Shown: positions 63,966-64,000 of the stretch, one piece after another
Numbering within the stretch: position 1 is the first letter of the stretch
Layout: every line of letters starts with the position of its first letter
Source of the DNA: an uncultured Collinsella sp.
Lineage (GTDB): Bacteria > Actinomycetota > Coriobacteriia > Coriobacteriales > Coriobacteriaceae
Assembly: GCA_938005465.1 (NCBI GenBank)
Contig: CALLNU010000034.1
Coordinates: 62,001 to 126,000 of the forward strand
Direction: 5' to 3'
DNA length: 64,000 nt
Notes under the pieces: generated by a model
What the model was told of the DNA's origin: nothing
Database searches by the model: none
What the model saw: the letters and a program-made list of their open reading frames with translations, nothing else
Made by a program: the position numbers and the translations under genes

Positions 63966-64000
63966 CTACTTCAGCTCAGGCCAATAGCCCTTGTTCGCCT
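63966..64000 (-). CDS. C-terminal end of a gene cut by the window edge
   Basis: On the minus strand the last 35 bases read ANKGYWPELK and a TAG stop, a protein-like tail lying behind a convergent terminator. Too short to name. Confidence 0.45.
   Translation of the reverse strand, partial: ANKGYWPELK

Overview
The window looks like chromosome of a high-GC, Gram-positive anaerobe of the class Coriobacteriia, most likely Collinsella or a close relative. This is inferred from gene content and protein style (NfnAB electron bifurcation, type III pantothenate kinase, a cell-wall-anchored glycosidase with a sortase nearby, GTG/TTG starts with strong AGGAG sites, recurring GGGGACAG intergenic motifs). 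No rRNA or other marker settles the species. No CRISPR array, rRNA operon, intact transposase or prophage was seen.

Layout. 1-2.8 kb: an ABC exporter half and a membrane-anchored protein. 2.9-7.7 kb: carA-carB behind a probable PyrR-binding hairpin. 7.75-8.67 kb: a gene-poor block with repeat elements and a leader containing a G10 tract. 8.67-15.1 kb: a 2136-residue secreted, sortase-anchored GH31 glycosidase with many accessory modules. 15.4-22.6 kb: purine genes purE, purF, purM and purN, plus a class B-like sortase, a MoaE-like protein and a CmpB-type membrane protein. 22.7-36.5 kb: an accessory region rich in zinc-ribbon proteins. It holds four zinc-ribbon/transmembrane proteins, an ATPase with a nuclease-like tail, a zinc-finger protein, an odd tRNA-Ser and a five-gene SPFH/zinc-ribbon operon resembling Bacillus ydjGHI. 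36.7-43.3 kb: a RelB/PIN toxin-antitoxin pair, a PTS IIA protein, a PpiC-type foldase, yqeY and a polar amino-acid ABC importer. 43.5-52.0 kb: a cytidylate-kinase-like protein, nfnB/nfnA, pth, prs and glmU; the pth-prs interval carries an AbiEi/DUF559-like gene bracketed by two copies of a 200-bp inverted-repeat element. 52.2-55.5 kb: a complete ECF vitamin/metal importer. 55.6-64 kb: exonuclease III, a sirtuin, a folP-folK fusion with a large insertion, a BirA-like protein without its biotin loop, a repeat-flanked DUF4143 ATPase, coaX, initiator tRNA and an RpiR regulator.

The core genes make carbamoyl phosphate, purines, PRPP, UDP-GlcNAc, folate and CoA, and balance NADPH and ferredoxin. 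The most unusual content is non-coding. There are intergenic palindromes whose stems differ completely between copies while the loop is conserved, a 203-bp element family with terminal inverted repeats, and 41-bp palindromes around an ATPase gene. Several of these sit exactly at the edges of accessory genes. The best candidate for an undescribed protein system is the SPFH/zinc-ribbon operon together with its zinc-ribbon membrane neighbours.
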